A stretch of DNA of 64,000 nt from Maliibacterium massiliense (GTDB taxonomy: Bacteria; Bacillota; Clostridia; Christensenellales; Maliibacteriaceae), in contig NZ_LR026983.1 of NCBI RefSeq assembly GCF_900604345.1, positions 1,302,001 to 1,366,000 on the forward strand, read 5' to 3'. Of the stretch, positions 37,754 to 48,493 are shown one piece after another. Every line of letters starts with the position of its first letter. Position 1 is the first letter of the stretch. Under the pieces are notes generated by a model. It was given only the letters and a program-made list of their open reading frames with translations. It did no database searches and had not been told where the DNA came from. The position numbers and the translations under genes are program-made.

Positions 37754-39544
37754 ATGAAAATGAAGAAGCGGCTTCTTTCCGTCCTGCTGGCTATAGCCAT
37801 GGCGCTGACGCTGTTGCCAATGACAGCGCTTGCGGCGCCTCCAAAATATAATCCATGGTATACCCCAGATTCCGGAACGGCCACGCCGGCCTCGCCTTCT
37901 GGAAATACCGCCGCAGTTCCCTATGTTTTTACAGCAAAACCGTTGCTTGGAGGCAATGGTTTATTTACGGAGGCAACAAAGTATAAGGCCGATTTCATCT
38001 CTCCGGTTGAGGGAGCTGATTATGGCACTGTGACCTTTGAAGATAATGGTGTGCAGTATACTCCAAATGCCAACGCCGCTGGGCAGACAATTCAATTTAA
38101 GGTTTTTGCCGGCAATGATCAGGATGAGTGGTCAACTGGCGGCATTACCTTTACGGTAAGTGTCAAACCACAGCCGACAGATGCAAACAACAACGCGAAT
38201 TTGACAGCGTTGTCTTATCAAATCGGCAGTGCTGAACCCATTCCTGTGCCGAATTTTACGAGCGACAATACAGATTATACAGTCGTACTCCCTGAGGGAA
38301 CGCCGCTTGGACAGACGATTTCCCTGCTTGCAACGCTGGAAGACCCAAATGCAGATATAGAGACTACAACGGCAAGAACGGCATGGGAATACAGCTTTGA
38401 AGAAGCAGCGGCGGTCGTAACGGCTGAGAACGGGGCGACGCAGAAGACCTATATGGTTCATTTCCATGTAAAACCGACAGACCGGGAGCCTTCCGTCTAT
38501 TCCGGCATTGAGAGATATCAGGATGGAAGTACCGTCGTTGTTGGAACTAACGAAACAAAATCGCTTTGGGTTTCTCTGGGCGCGGGAGATACACAGGCTG
38601 GTTCTTGTCATGTAAAATCATCGGATCTTGATGTTCTTTTTGTGAACGCTATCAGTACCGGCGTATACCCGAATGTATCTTTCAGTCATAGATTAAACTT
38701 GGATGCTGGAAAATCTGCGGATTTGACAATCAATTTTTATGATGGAGACTATACGACAGATCAAACTTTGCAGCCGACCAAAACAATGGTTCTGCATGTC
38801 GTGTCACATGACCATAGTTGGGCTGCAAACTGGTCAAAAGATGAAGAGCACCATTGGCATGAGTGTACGGCAGATTGTCCGATAACAGATAATAGCCTGA
38901 AAGATAGTTTTGTAGCGCATTTCTATGGTCAGCAGAGCGTTTCGGATCAATATAAGGCGACGGATGCCACCTGCACAGCGGCTGCAACCTATTACAAATC
39001 CTGCGTATGCGGGGCAATGGGAACAGAAACCTTTACAAGCGGACAGGCAGACGCCTCCAACCACACCAGCCTTGTAAAAACCGAAGCGAAAGATGCGACC
39101 CATCTGGAAGCGGGCAACAAGGAATACTGGTACTGTGATGGATGCAAGAAATATTTCAGCGATGAAGCAGGCACGAAAGAGATTTTCCTCGAAAGCACCG
39201 TCATTCCCAAACTGCCGGAGCACACCGCCGATGATACCGGCTGGCATTCGGACGAAGCAAACCACTGGAACATCTGCGAATGTGGCGAGGTGCTGAATAA
39301 AGCGGCTCACACCTATGAATGGGTTGTTGACAAGGAAGCGACTGCCACAAAAGCAGGCACAAAGCATGAAAAATGCACTGTTTGTGGCTATGAGAAAGCG
39401 GCGGTGGAGATTCCCGCCGCGGGAACAGACAGCCCGCAGACAGGCGACAACAGCCATCCGCTCGTATGGACCATGCTGGCATTCCTTAGCGGCGTCGCAG
39501 TACTGACGCTGACTTTGAAAGGCAAAAGGAAAACGAATCAATAA
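37754..39544 (+). CDS. Sortase-type surface protein with CxxC repeats
   Basis: A 596-residue exported protein. The signal peptide (KKRLLSVLLAIAMALTLLP ... ALA) is followed by beta-rich domains and cadherin-like repeats up to about residue 350. After that come several His/Cys units: HHWHECTADC, YYKSCVCGAMG, EYWYCDGCKKYFSDEAG, HWNICECGEVLNKAAH, HEKCTVCGYEKAAVEIP. The end is SPQTGDNS, a hydrophobic helix and KGKRKTNQ, the same sorting-signal style as 14211-17045. GC is lower than in the backbone. It would be an adhesin or binding protein on the cell wall. A terminator follows at 39556-39595. Confidence 0.85.
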   Translation: MKMKKRLLSVLLAIAMALTLLPMTALAAPPKYNPWYTPDSGTATPASPSGNTAAVPYVFTAKPLLGGNGLFTEATKYKADFISPVEGADYGTVTFEDNGVQYTPNANAAGQTIQFKVFAGNDQDEWSTGGITFTVSVKPQPTDANNNANLTALSYQIGSAEPIPVPNFTSDNTDYTVVLPEGTPLGQTISLLATLEDPNADIETTTARTAWEYSFEEAAAVVTAENGATQKTYMVHFHVKPTDREPSVYSGIERYQDGSTVVVGTNETKSLWVSLGAGDTQAGSCHVKSSDLDVLFVNAISTGVYPNVSFSHRLNLDAGKSADLTINFYDGDYTTDQTLQPTKTMVLHVVSHDHSWAANWSKDEEHHWHECTADCPITDNSLKDSFVAHFYGQQSVSDQYKATDATCTAAATYYKSCVCGAMGTETFTSGQADASNHTSLVKTEAKDATHLEAGNKEYWYCDGCKKYFSDEAGTKEIFLESTVIPKLPEHTADDTGWHSDEANHWNICECGEVLNKAAHTYEWVVDKEATATKAGTKHEKCTVCGYEKAAVEIPAAGTDSPQTGDNSHPLVWTMLAFLSGVAVLTLTLKGKRKTNQ

Positions 39545-39555
39545 ACAAAATCCAT

Positions 39556-39595
39556 AAAAGCCCCGGCGTACAGAAAAATGTGCGTCGGGGCTTTT
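39556..39595 (+). terminator. Terminator after the surface protein
   Basis: AAAAGCCCCG/CGGGGCTTTT (39556-39565, 39586-39595) with partial inner pairing. Confidence 0.85.
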
Positions 39596-39639
39596 GCATC
39601 TGGATTGTCTTTTCTTGACTGTTCGCTCCCTATTATGCA

Positions 39640-40803
39640 ACCACCGTAGTAAGCATAGCCTCCAACAGGAACTGCAGCAGGATGGAACTGCGCGCGGCCC
39701 AGCGATGTCATGAAGCTCAGCTCCTTGTCCCGGCTGCGCAGCTACATCGTCAGCGTGAAGTACAGTATTGCTCCAAGTACCACCAGCAGCAGCACTACAA
39801 GCCAAAACATCCAGGTACGGACCGCATCCAGGGGCGCGGCGGACGCCTGGTAGGCCACATCATCTGGTTCGATGCTGAAGCGTCCCCCCTCCAGGTCGTC
39901 AAAACTCTTTACCGCTTCAATGATGCCTTCCAGGTGTTTGGGGTCGTCCACAAAGAACTTTACTTTAGCGAACATTTTCTGGTTGGCATCGTATACGGGG
40001 TTGACCTGCGCAAAGGTTTTTATGTTCGTAAATAGTTGATTTTCCGCATTTCTATATTCACTGGAGCGCGACTCCTCCTGTTTGCTTACGATTTGAAAGA
40101 TACCGTGTATTTCAAGCTCGTGCGTGCCTACGTTTTTTCAACGTCGTCCCCTACCTTTACGAGCCCTTCCCTTATTTCAAAGGTTATTTTCTCCCCAAAC
40201 GGCAGATTGTTTTTATTTGCGAAGTAATCTGAGACGAGCACCTTGCTCGTTTCGTCCGCGTCAATGTGCCAGCCCTCCACAAGCTCGATCTGCCCGGTAC
40301 GAAAGTGGCGGTTAGTTCCAGTATTCCCATTTGCGTTTAAACTCACCGTCTGGGATTGAATAACGGTGTATTCTAGTTTTTCAAATGGAAGAACCGTGTT
40401 TTTTTCAATAAAGCCATGGTTTAATCCAGGATAGATAACATAGTTTCCCAGATAGACAAGAACCCTTTTGTCCATATCATACTGGGTAACGCTATCCACC
40501 GAGCAGACCTTATCTATGAAATCCCTGGGGACACCCGGCCCATTGTACACGTGGCCGACAAGACCGTTGCCCAAATCTACATCGTCCCACAGATCCGGGT
40601 TAGATTGGTCCATGAAAGCTTCTATAATGTAAAGCAGGTATTGAACGAACCGGCGAGTTCATCAGCCGCTATGTGCGCGCTGCGCGCCAGCGGCAGGGCG
40701 ATGAGCAACGCCGTGGCCAGTACGAAAAAGATCAGCAGCAGCAGGGCGTGCGGCTCCATTTACGCCGCAGGTAGAGAAACGCGCGTGCAAAGACAGACGT
40801 GTT
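39640..40803 (-). pseudogene. Decayed FtsX-type permease, paralogue of 49088-50554
   Basis: Aligned with the intact permease at 49088-50554 it retains the N-terminus (VFARAFLYLRRKW), the segment NPDLWDDVDLGNGLVG, DADETSKVLVSDYFANKNN, VKFFVDDPKHLEGII and RTWMFWLVVLLLVVLGA. It is broken by a deletion after KWSRT and by further frameshifts, and it lacks the last 130 or so residues beyond 39640. The same strand and the same relation to the RiPP genes suggest an old duplication of the flanking permease. Confidence 0.85.
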
Positions 40804-40863
40804 GTTCCCTCCTTTACGGGGGTTTGATGGTAAAATGGTCTTAGAAATTGATGTGAGGGGGTT

Positions 40864-41928
40864 ATGCCCATGGCAAGGATTGCGCTGATCGACGGGCCGC
40901 TGCAGCCGGAACTACTGCGCGCGCAGGTGGCGCCGCCCGTTGTGCTCTGTAATATGCTGCCCGGAGACGCGACGGATGGGGCGCCCACGCACGCCACCCG
41001 CTGCGCCATGATACTGGAACGCTGTACCACGGATTTTACCCTGCTGCCCTTCCAGATCATGGGCCGCGCGTATGAGGCGCCCGCCGCCGCCCTTGCCGAC
41101 GCGCTTGTGCGGTGCGCATCCTTGGACGCGGATATTGTGAGCATGAGCGTGGGCAGCATGAAGCCCTCTGACGCGCTGCTGCTGCGCGCGCCCGTGCAGG
41201 CGCTGGCGCGCAAGGGCGTGGTGCTGATGGCGGCGCTGGGCAACAAGCGATGGTTTACCCTGCCCGCCGCGTTCCCCGAGGTGATCGGCGTGCAGAACGA
41301 CTGGACGCAGCAGCTGGCCCAGGGCGGCGTTGCGTGCCTGCGGGACGACCCGCTGGGCGCGGATGTGGTTGCCAACTGCGCCCTCCCCCTCCCCGGTGCA
41401 TCGTTGCGCACCAGCAACAGCTTTGCCGTACCCGTGGCAGCGGCGCACGTAAACGATCTGGTCAACAGGGGTGTGCGGGGCAAGGCCGCCGTGATGACCG
41501 CCCTGGCGGAGGATGCGCCCGTGTGGGACGCGGCCCCCTTTGTAGACAACGCGGGACAGCGGGACAGCGCCCAGGCCGCGTGCGTTGCGCTTATATCTGC
41601 CGGGCCGCGGCTGGGGCCGGCTGTGCTGGACGCCCTGCACGCGCAGGGCTATGAGGGGGTGGGCATTGCGTGGGGCCTGCCTGTGCTGGACGTGCGGTTT
41701 TTGCGGGCTGAATGGCTGCCGCAGGATGCCGTAGGCTATGTAAAGCGGTACGCGCAGGCGGATCTGATCATGGCCATGGCCGCTGCGGATACCACCCTGC
41801 CCGGGATAGAACTGGTGATCCGTGTGGACGGGGACAATGCGCATTTTATGCTGGACGGCGCGCCTGCCGGCGCGTGCGGCGCATCGGCCGCGTACATCGC
41901 GGATAAGATCATCCGCCTGGCGGCATAA
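40864..41928 (+). CDS. Cytosolic subtilase (S8-like) protease, likely leader peptidase
   Basis: A 354-residue protein without signal peptide. The subtilase catalytic positions can be traced: Asp10 in ALIDG, His43 in PTHATRC, oxyanion Asn127 in MAALGN and Ser186 in TSNSFAVPVAAAHV. The C-terminal 150 residues are unassigned. Start 40864 or 40870 behind GAGGGGG. Because the ABC exporter of this locus (44338-45981) has no C39 peptidase domain, this enzyme is the obvious candidate to cut the leader from the modified precursor. It is convergent with the ABC ATPase (2-base gap). Confidence 0.7.
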   Translation: MPMARIALIDGPLQPELLRAQVAPPVVLCNMLPGDATDGAPTHATRCAMILERCTTDFTLLPFQIMGRAYEAPAAALADALVRCASLDADIVSMSVGSMKPSDALLLRAPVQALARKGVVLMAALGNKRWFTLPAAFPEVIGVQNDWTQQLAQGGVACLRDDPLGADVVANCALPLPGASLRTSNSFAVPVAAAHVNDLVNRGVRGKAAVMTALAEDAPVWDAAPFVDNAGQRDSAQAACVALISAGPRLGPAVLDALHAQGYEGVGIAWGLPVLDVRFLRAEWLPQDAVGYVKRYAQADLIMAMAAADTTLPGIELVIRVDGDNAHFMLDGAPAGACGASAAYIADKIIRLAA

Positions 41929-41930
41929 GC

Positions 41931-42588
<658 letters not shown>

Positions 42589-42599
42589 AGAAATTCCTC

Positions 42600-43961
42600 C
42601 TAGCTCATGGATGAAAGGATGGCTTTGGGCTTTGTGCGCAGGATGGGGATGGCGGAGAGGGTGACGGACAGTGCCACGATGGCCATGCCGGCCCCGGCCG
42701 CGGTGCACAGTGTGCCCCACCCCACGCGCGCCTGCAGATAGGCAGGGGTGCGCGCGGCGGGCTCCGCCACGGGGTTGACCTGCTGGGCGATGGGGTTCGG
42801 GGTCTGCCCCGTCGTGGGTGCCTGCGCGGCAGACGCGCCCAGGGCGGCGTTGCCGATGGCGCCGGACGCGGCTCCGGAGGCGGCGCCCGCCAAAGTGAAG
42901 GCCACGGCGGCGATCAGCACGCACTCCAGCAGCAGCTGCAGCAGCACCCCCCGCTTGCGGATGCCGATGGACAGGTAAATGCCCATCTCGTGCTTGCGGT
43001 CCCGCACCCAGAGGGTGAGCAGCAGCGTCAGCAGCAGGGCGCTGGCCACGAGGATCACCGCCACCAGCGTGCGGGTCAGGCTGTCCAGGGTTTCCAGCGG
43101 CGCGGCGGAGGTGCGGTAGGCTTTGTCATTGACGGTGACGGAGATGCCCTCCATGTCCGACGATGCGGTAAGTTCCCTGGCGGCGGGCTGCAGCTGGCGG
43201 GGGTCTTCTAAAATAAAGGACGCCCCCAAACGGTAGCGCGCGCCGTAGGCGGCGGAGCCGGCCCGCTGCACGTCCATGGCCGTGGACAGGTCGGTGAAGA
43301 TGAAGTTTTGCGGAAAGTCCTGCTCCGGCGAGAGCGGGCTGGTGGGCCAGTCTTCCTGGATTGCAAAGATGCCGATGATCTCATAGGAGAACGCCCGGCC
43401 CGCCGATTCCGGCTTGTCTGTCATCTCCGCAGGCAGTGTGCCGGTGATAGTATCCCCAAGCGCCAGATGGTTGGCTTGTGCAAGGGTTTCGGAGACCACG
43501 CACACGCCCCTGTCCTGCGGCGTGACCGCACGGCCTTGTATAATTTCTAAAGTGCGGTACAGGAAGTTTTCGTTGAGGCCAGAATCAGCGTTGCCGATGA
43601 AGCGCGGCGCGCGCGCCATCACGTCCTGCGTGCCGGCATGCGCGCCCGGGGTGAGCCGCAGGCCGGTTTCCAGGAAATACACTTCCATGGGGTTGCAGGC
43701 CGTCACGCCCGGCAGCCGCTGGCGCACAGCGTCCACGGTATCCTGCGTCACGGCCTTTGCGGCGGCAGATTCCCGGTCGGTTTCGATTTTTAGAAAGCTG
43801 GGCAGGTTCTGCCGGAGCTGGGTGGCGGCTGCATCGGCCGCGGTGCGGACGAACAGGCCGGTGATTGCAAAGAAGAACATGGAAAAGAGGATGAGGAACA
43901 GCACGATACTTTTGCGCAGGTTGCGCCGCACGTAGAGCAGCGCGCGCTTAGCGAGTGACAC
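42600..43961 (-). CDS. FtsX-like ABC permease
   Basis: A 453-residue protein; GTG 43961 (MSLAKRALLYVRRNLRKS) aligns with the start of the permease at 50554 and has GGGAG nine bases before it. It has one N-terminal membrane helix, a large extracellular MacB-like domain (about residues 40-280) and three C-terminal helices (LVAVILVASALLLTLLLTL, split by its parts LVAVILVASALL). A Pro/Ala/Thr-rich insert (APTTGQTPNPIAQQ) lies between the last helices. It is in an operon with the ATPase at 42588. The type is common in bacteriocin immunity and in peptide sensing. Confidence 0.82.
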   Translation of the reverse strand: MSLAKRALLYVRRNLRKSIVLFLILFSMFFFAITGLFVRTAADAAATQLRQNLPSFLKIETDRESAAAKAVTQDTVDAVRQRLPGVTACNPMEVYFLETGLRLTPGAHAGTQDVMARAPRFIGNADSGLNENFLYRTLEIIQGRAVTPQDRGVCVVSETLAQANHLALGDTITGTLPAEMTDKPESAGRAFSYEIIGIFAIQEDWPTSPLSPEQDFPQNFIFTDLSTAMDVQRAGSAAYGARYRLGASFILEDPRQLQPAARELTASSDMEGISVTVNDKAYRTSAAPLETLDSLTRTLVAVILVASALLLTLLLTLWVRDRKHEMGIYLSIGIRKRGVLLQLLLECVLIAAVAFTLAGAASGAASGAIGNAALGASAAQAPTTGQTPNPIAQQVNPVAEPAARTPAYLQARVGWGTLCTAAGAGMAIVALSVTLSAIPILRTKPKAILSSMS

Positions 43962-44152
43962 GGGCAACAGCTCCCTTTATTGAATTGTGGTGGCGGGCGT
44001 GGAAGAAATGTGTGACGCGGATACGGGAAAAAACAAATACGCTTTACATATTATTTTACATGGAATCAGCCGGATATGCACCCCTGAAGTGTTGCGCTAA
44101 CAGGACAAACGGGCAAAAAGGTAGTGTTCCGCGTTAAAAGGGCATTATAGCA

Positions 44153-44181
44153 TTGTAAAGCAGCATTTATATTGCTATAAT
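44153..44181 (+). promoter_or_regulatory. Promoter of the RiPP operon
   Basis: TTGTAA (44153-44158), 17 bases, perfect TATAAT (44176-44181), with an AT-rich leader of about 150 bases to the exporter start. Confidence 0.65.
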
Positions 44182-44337
44182 AAAAATATCATAAGCGCTG
44201 CGTAAACACCAGGAAAACACTTTGAACAAGCAAACAAAAAAGACGAACACGAAAATACGATCCTTTCCCAACACGTCATTTCATCCGCCAACCTGCATGC
44301 CCAAACAACTTTATATGCACCGTCAGGAGTGGAAGGT

Positions 44338-45981
44338 ATGTCATTTCGAGATGCTTTTTCTTACCTGAAACCGTACCGATTTAAGCTTTATGGCATCATG
44401 GCCATGGCTGTGGCCATATCGGTGATCTCTTTTTACCTGCCCTTTGTGCAGCAGCGGCTGATCGATGACGGCCTTGTGGCCATGCGGGTGCAAACCGTGG
44501 TATCCTGCGCGTGCATCCTGGTGGGCCTGCACCTTGCGAGCCGGCTGGTGGAGTACCTGCAAAAGCACGTGGAGATCACCGTGGCCAACGGCATGGGCAA
44601 ATCCCTCAAAATGGACGCACTAGCCCACGGGATGCGGCTCAAGCCCCAATACTTTAAGCATCAGGGCTTTTACAAGACCATGGGCGACGCGCTCTATGAT
44701 ATCCAGGGCATCATGAGCATCACCGAGAGCAGCTTTTTAACCTTTGCGGTCATTATTTTTAAAACCATTGGCGCGGCAATCGCCCTTTTTATCCTGGACT
44801 GGCGCCTTGCGCTGTTCGTGGCGGCCCTCATCCCCATCAAGCTTTGCCTCAACATCTTTACCTCGCGCCGCGCGGCGCGGCTCAACGACGATTGCGTGCA
44901 GCAGAACAAGCGCTACAACAGCTGGTTTGGCGACGTAATCGAGGGCATTTTGGATATTAAACTTTGGAACCTGTACGGGCGCAAGCGCGGGGAGTACGCG
45001 CGGCTGCTGGACGGCATGAACAGCAGGCAGAAGCGCCTGCAGCTCTGGAGCCAGATGGACGGCATCATCACCGGCAGCATCGAGGACGTGGTGTTAAACG
45101 GCATTTACGTGCTGGGCGTTTATCTCATCATGGGCCAGGCCCTTTCATTGGGCGGCCTGCTCTCCTTTATCACCTTTGCGGGCTACCTGCTCACCCCCGT
45201 CAACCTCATCTTGCACATGCGCTTTATGTTCCGGCAGATCGCGCCCAACATAAAAAGCATCAAACGGTTTTACGCTTTAGAGGAAGAGGACTACGCGGCC
45301 ACCCTACGCGCGCCTGATTTTGCAACCATCACCTTTGACCATGTTTCGCTGCAGATCGACGGCAAATACATTGTAAAAGACATCAGCTTCCAGCTGCGTA
45401 AAGGTGAGAAAGTCGTGCTGACCGGCGAGAACGGTAGCGGCAAGACCACGCTGCTCAACCTGCTCCTCCAGCTGCAAGAGCCCACAAGCGGCCAGATCTA
45501 CCTGGATGATGTCCCCATCGACCGCATCAATATCATGGACTACAGGCGGCAGTTTTCCGTGGTCACGCAGGATATCCATCTTTTCAAGGGCACGGTGGCC
45601 GAAAACATCAGCATGGACGGCAGCAACCCGGATTACGGCGCGTTTGAAGCGTACGCCTTCTGCACGGACTTCATCCGCGAATGGGAGCAGGGGTATAACA
45701 CCAAGGTGGGCGTGGCGGGCGCCAAGCTCTCCGGAGGTGAAAAGCAAAAAATCGCCCTGCTGCGGGCGCTGAACCGCGGCGCGCGGGTGCTGATTATGGA
45801 CGAGCCCACCGCCAGCTACGACAAGGAATCCGAGGCCGCGTTCAATGAATTTGTGCGGGACAATCAGGACTATGATTTTTGTATCATCGTTTCCCACCGC
45901 AGGGAGATCCTCCGGCATGTGGACCGGGTAATCACATTACAAAACGGGCAAATCATGGATAACCATATTTATGGCATGTGA
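44338..45981 (+). CDS. ABC exporter (fused membrane and ATPase domains)
   Basis: A 547-residue half-transporter. Six membrane helices occupy about residues 1-310; the ATPase domain has Walker A GENGSGKTTL (about 364), signature LSGGEKQKIALLRAL and Walker B VLIMDEPTASYD, and the switch His in IVSHRRE. It lacks the N-terminal C39 peptidase domain of double-glycine exporters. It overlaps the radical SAM reading region by a few bases and is the first gene of the operon 44338-48763, so it most likely secretes the matured peptide. Confidence 0.88.
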   Translation: MSFRDAFSYLKPYRFKLYGIMAMAVAISVISFYLPFVQQRLIDDGLVAMRVQTVVSCACILVGLHLASRLVEYLQKHVEITVANGMGKSLKMDALAHGMRLKPQYFKHQGFYKTMGDALYDIQGIMSITESSFLTFAVIIFKTIGAAIALFILDWRLALFVAALIPIKLCLNIFTSRRAARLNDDCVQQNKRYNSWFGDVIEGILDIKLWNLYGRKRGEYARLLDGMNSRQKRLQLWSQMDGIITGSIEDVVLNGIYVLGVYLIMGQALSLGGLLSFITFAGYLLTPVNLILHMRFMFRQIAPNIKSIKRFYALEEEDYAATLRAPDFATITFDHVSLQIDGKYIVKDISFQLRKGEKVVLTGENGSGKTTLLNLLLQLQEPTSGQIYLDDVPIDRINIMDYRRQFSVVTQDIHLFKGTVAENISMDGSNPDYGAFEAYAFCTDFIREWEQGYNTKVGVAGAKLSGGEKQKIALLRALNRGARVLIMDEPTASYDKESEAAFNEFVRDNQDYDFCIIVSHRREILRHVDRVITLQNGQIMDNHIYGM

Positions 45982-46001
45982 GAAGAAAGGAGCAGAGGGC
46001 A

Positions 46002-47423
46002 TTGAACGAGGTCATCTTTAAAGCCTTCCGGACCAGGCGCAGCGGCTATGTGTACGACCGCCACAGCAACACGGTGTTCGCGGTGCCGGACGGGCAATAC
46101 GACGAATTTAAACGCGTAGAGTCCGGCGAGCTGCCCCCCGAGGAAAGCCCCGTGGTGCGGCACTACCAGCAGTTCGGCCTGCTGCAGCCCAATGTTGTGC
46201 GACGCATCGAAAACCCTTCCACCAACATCCTGGAACACCTGGCGGACCGCCGCCTGTCCCAGCTCATTTTGCAGGTCACCCAGCAATGCAACCTGCGCTG
46301 CGCCTACTGCGCGTTCTCCGGCTGGTACGAGGGACGGCAGCACGCCAACAAGTGGATGGCGTGGGAGACGGCCAAAAAGGCCATGGATTTTTACCTGGAC
46401 CATATTGAGGAACAGGAAAACATCCGGGTAGGCTTCTACGGCGGCGAGCCGCTCCTGGCCTTTGACCTCATAAAGAAATGTGTGGACTATATCGAGCGCC
46501 ACGTTGAGGGCCGGGAAATCTCGTTCAACCTCACCACAAATGGGACGCTGCTCACGCAGGAAGTGGAAGACTACTTCGCCGCCCATAAGATCGACATACT
46601 CATCAGCCTGGACGGTGCCAAGGAGGAACACGACGCAAACCGTAAATACTCCGACGGGCGTGGGTCCTTTGACACCATCATGGAGAACGTGCGGCGCATC
46701 AAGCGGGATTATCCGGAATACGGCCGCACCATCGGCTTCAACACGGTCATCAACCCCAAATCGGATTTGGGGTGCGTGGAAGAGTTTTTTGACGCGGACA
46801 GCGTGCTTGCGGATAACTACATGATGTTCTCGGATGTTGAACCGACCAACCTCAAGGAGGAGCTGCAGTACAGCGCGCGGTTTTACGAGATCAGGCGGTA
46901 TGAATACCTCAAACTGCTGTTCATGCTGGCGGGCAAGATCGACCGCAAAGCGGTCAGCCGGCTGGTCATGCAGTCGCGCAGCCGGTACGAGCGGACGTAC
47001 GAGATGCTGAGCCAGCGCATGCCGCTGCAGGAATCGGCGCATCCGGGCGGCCCGTGCATGGTAGGCGCGCAGCGCCTGTTCGTCAATGTGGACGGGCGGT
47101 TCTTCCCCTGTGAAAAAGTGAATGAGCAGCAGGACTTTTTCTGCATAGGCGATGTGGAGGCGGGCTTTAACCTGGATAAAATGAAGGCGCTCATCAACAT
47201 CGGGCAGTGCACGGCGGATGCCTGCGCGTCCTGCTGGAACCTGCGGGGCTGCAGCATCTGCGCGGCAAGCGTGGAGCTGGGGGACGCCTGCGCGGTCTGC
47301 GCGGAAAACAAGGCGGCCCGCTGCCGCCAGCAGCAGCAAAACGTCATGTCAAACCTGTACGAAACCTGCGTCCTGCGGGAGTTTGGCTATGATCTGCTGG
47401 AGAGGGGAGGCGAACCGCTGTGA
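46002..47423 (+). CDS. Radical SAM/SPASM Cys-rich peptide maturase (CcpM-like)
   Basis: A 473-residue protein. TTG 46002 is chosen because AAAGGAG lies nine bases upstream and the resulting MNEVIFKAF start aligns with the second maturase at 62043. The radical SAM cluster motif CNLRCAYC (C96, C100, C103) and GFYGGEPLL are intact. The C-terminal SPASM region is rich in Cys (GGPCMVG, RFFPCEKVN, CASCWNLRGCSICA, DACAVCAENKAARC) and would hold auxiliary clusters. The first 80 residues may be a peptide-recognition region. I relate it to the TIGR04068/CcpM group from memory; reaction type (thioether or other crosslink) is unknown. Confidence 0.85.
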   Translation: MNEVIFKAFRTRRSGYVYDRHSNTVFAVPDGQYDEFKRVESGELPPEESPVVRHYQQFGLLQPNVVRRIENPSTNILEHLADRRLSQLILQVTQQCNLRCAYCAFSGWYEGRQHANKWMAWETAKKAMDFYLDHIEEQENIRVGFYGGEPLLAFDLIKKCVDYIERHVEGREISFNLTTNGTLLTQEVEDYFAAHKIDILISLDGAKEEHDANRKYSDGRGSFDTIMENVRRIKRDYPEYGRTIGFNTVINPKSDLGCVEEFFDADSVLADNYMMFSDVEPTNLKEELQYSARFYEIRRYEYLKLLFMLAGKIDRKAVSRLVMQSRSRYERTYEMLSQRMPLQESAHPGGPCMVGAQRLFVNVDGRFFPCEKVNEQQDFFCIGDVEAGFNLDKMKALINIGQCTADACASCWNLRGCSICAASVELGDACAVCAENKAARCRQQQQNVMSNLYETCVLREFGYDLLERGGEPL

Positions 47424-48481
47424 AAAAGCTGGCTTTGTTCCCGTACGCGCCCGATACGGATACCGTGCTGCGTTACCGCCAGCACATGGAAGGCTATGAA
47501 ATTGCGGCGCTGCTGTCCTACCGGGAGGACGCACGCGCCCTGCGCAGGGCGGGCGAGACGTATGGGATCCCTGCCACCTGGGATATTGCCCAGGCCATGG
47601 CGCACGCGGATGCGGTGCTGCTGGCGGATAACGAATGGCCGCTCGTGAAGAAGAAGTATGTGGATATCCTCCTGTACGCCACGGCACATGACAACGAGAT
47701 CCTCATGACGCGCGGCGTGCGCGACGCGCTTGGCATCGGCGCGATGTGCGGCGGGCTATTGGAGAACCCCTATGCCCCATCGCGCCGCTATCCGCCAGAT
47801 GTGCTGGAACCCCTGCGCGTCCCGGTGATCACCGTGGCGGGCCTGGGCGAGGGCAGCGGCAAGTTTGAAACGCTGCTGGCCACCGCTGCGGCGCTGAAGG
47901 GCATGGGCATTCATACCCGCGCGGTCAGCGCCAACCCCCTGGGCGCGCTGTTCGGCATGCATACCTGGCCCCGGGTGTTGTTTGACCCCGCAAAGGGGCT
48001 GGAGGAAAAGGTGTTCGCACTCAACCATATGCTTTATGACTTGAGTAAGCAGCAGCGTTTTGACGCCCTGCTGCTGGAGATACCCGGCGGGGTGATGCCG
48101 GTAGGGGAAAAGGCATATAACCACTTTTCCGAGGCGGCGCTTGCCATATGCGCGGCCGCGCCGCCCGACGCGGGGGTTTTAAGCGTGTATTACACCGAGG
48201 CGCTGCAGCCGCGTATGGTGATGAATACGCGGCAGCTCTGCTGGCACAAATACCGGATGCCCATTGAAGGCATGGTGATCTCCCAGAACATGATGATGCG
48301 TGACCCGGATACTAAGGCGTACAACCGCTACCGGCTCAGCGGCGCGTATTTGCAGCGGCATCCCATGGCGCCGCGCGCGGGCCTGCCGGTGCCGGTGGCC
48401 AGTTTGAATAGCCAAGAGGAGATAGCGGCCGTGGCGGCGCATATCGTACAGCTGATGCAGGGCAGCCCCGCGGTTGTGTAA
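47420..48481 (+). CDS. Peptide maturation system protein, TIGR04066-like
   Basis: A 353-residue protein with GTG start overlapping the maturase stop by four bases (GTGA), so the two are translationally coupled. The N-terminal 130 residues resemble a Rossmann-like domain. The middle contains VITVAGLGEGSGKFETLLA, which looks like a P-loop, then ANPLGALFGM. It matches the uncharacterised family seen beside CcpM maturases. By the P-loop it may be a nucleotide-dependent accessory or cofactor protein; no activity is known to me. A second copy begins at 63463. Confidence 0.8.
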   Translation: MKKLALFPYAPDTDTVLRYRQHMEGYEIAALLSYREDARALRRAGETYGIPATWDIAQAMAHADAVLLADNEWPLVKKKYVDILLYATAHDNEILMTRGVRDALGIGAMCGGLLENPYAPSRRYPPDVLEPLRVPVITVAGLGEGSGKFETLLATAAALKGMGIHTRAVSANPLGALFGMHTWPRVLFDPAKGLEEKVFALNHMLYDLSKQQRFDALLLEIPGGVMPVGEKAYNHFSEAALAICAAAPPDAGVLSVYYTEALQPRMVMNTRQLCWHKYRMPIEGMVISQNMMMRDPDTKAYNRYRLSGAYLQRHPMAPRAGLPVPVASLNSQEEIAAVAAHIVQLMQGSPAVV

Positions 48482-48493
48482 AGGAGGATGGCG

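Noticed and set aside
45969..47339. 456-codon antisense frame opposite the radical SAM maturase
   Set aside because: It is a shadow of a GC-rich gene with clear catalytic motifs on the plus strand.
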